From positions 1 to 21,201 of the forward strand of contig JAIPMN010024552.1 of NCBI GenBank assembly GCA_020650975.1: DNA of 21,201 bases, read 5' to 3'. The stretch comes from Apostichopus californicus. Its lineage: Eukaryota; Echinodermata; Holothuroidea; Aspidochirotida; Stichopodidae. The notes below the pieces were generated by a model. It worked only from the letters and a program-made list of their open reading frames with translations, was not told the DNA's origin and did no database searches. How positions within the stretch are numbered: the first letter of the stretch is position 1; each line of letters opens with the position of its first letter. Below, in pieces: positions 20,746 through 21,201 of this stretch. The translations under genes were made by a program, and so were the position numbers.

Positions 20746-20796
20746 TGTTTCTTACTATTATTATTACTATTGCTAAATTGCTGTTGCTATTGCTAT
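20746..20796 (+). repeat. Degenerate triplet microsatellite
   Basis: ACTATTATTATTACTATTGCT and then TTGCTGTTGCTATTGCTATC units form a degenerate triplet/hexamer repeat. It supplies the Ile/Ala tail of a 94-codon minus frame (21057-20773). Confidence 0.7.
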
Positions 20797-21201
20797 CAAT
20801 ACTGGGGAGTCTTCTGTTTTTTTAAGCCAGTATAGGCCTTTCAGAAGACTTCCCTTCACATTGAAATATTTATGTGAAAAAACAAATAAATGAATTAATA
20901 TTATTGTTATTTTTGTTGATATTGTTTTTTGGTACTTGACTGAGGGTGATATGACATCTTCTAATCCAGAAATAAAGAAAACTAGATCTATACCATTATC
21001 TAGAACCGTTAAAAATTCTGTGAATTCAAAGCAAGGCATAAAATATAGTTTATTCATGAGAGTTTTCTTGTCTTTAACTTCTTTTTTTTTATGTGTTAAA
21101 TTCTAGCAAATCCATTTTAATAGGAAAATAGTCACCATCCTTTCAGCTTTTAAGCCTCATCTTCCCAATGCAGTGAACCTTGTAATTTCAATAAATTCAT
21201 A
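20797..21201. other. No gene supported at right edge
   Basis: The minus frame 21057-20773 (94 codons) includes FTEFLTVLDNGIDLVFFISG, which reads protein-like, and lies after an acceptor-like TTCACAG (complement of about 21018-21024). I recognise no family, and its end is the microsatellite. AATAAA at 21189-21194 is one of many AT-rich matches to a poly(A) signal. Confidence 0.3.

Noticed and set aside
1..21201. CRISPR array, prophage, operon or plasmid origin
   Set aside because: No regularly spaced identical repeats, no gene cluster and no bacterial gene structure. All signals fit eukaryotic noncoding DNA.

Overview
This window looks like animal nuclear DNA from an intergenic or intronic stretch, with no gene that I can support. 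The background is AT-rich and open frames are short on both strands, the longest uninterrupted one being about 120 codons. There are RNA polymerase III type (tRNA-derived) repeats, microsatellites, long G or C homopolymers and one short run of N. No bacterial operon, ribosome-binding-site pattern, phage or IS gene, CRISPR array or rRNA gene is visible. Two tRNA-derived short interspersed elements and repeat bodies that I associate from memory with marine invertebrate genomes suggest a marine invertebrate, perhaps an echinoderm. That assignment is inference and weak.

Layout. 1-112: 3' part of a tRNA-like sequence plus the body of a probable SINE. 113-2187: AT-rich DNA with C/G homopolymers and a small CpG-containing patch (about 1540-1720). 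2188-2362: an imperfect inverted repeat, then a repeat-like segment ending in (ATAC)5. 2363-4494: AT-rich DNA with a short hairpin and a CRE-like octamer near 3763-3794. 4495-4675: a minus-strand tRNA-derived SINE. 5155-5750: a purine-rich, higher-GC patch with an unconvincing open frame. 5751-9824: mostly featureless, with a 20-bp perfect palindrome, two small tandem repeats and C-tracts. 9825-9970: nested inverted repeats and a consensus splice-donor sequence. 10503-10659: a 10-N gap flanked by two near-identical copies of a 74-bp segment, best read as two haplotype copies left unmerged by the assembler. 10660-13502: no feature of note. 13503-13849: a pentanucleotide array with 15- and 16-bp higher-order structure. 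14911-14963 and 15926-15956: hairpins. 16480-17030: a CpG-dense block, the best candidate for a promoter, enhancer or noncoding first exon. 18189-18392: an inverted-repeat cluster built on CCTCGG, followed by a GT run and a G-quadruplex motif. 19320-20730: G- and C-run rich DNA with a dispersed-repeat-like segment. 20746-20796: a degenerate triplet repeat; nothing recognisable follows to the end.

With no confirmed gene there is no gene network to describe. The most solid results are the assembly artefact at the N gap, the structured AATAC array, the SINE remnants, the excess of G/C homopolymers and the compact inverted repeats. No new biological system is demonstrated. The CpG-dense block and the inverted-repeat elements deserve the first follow-up.
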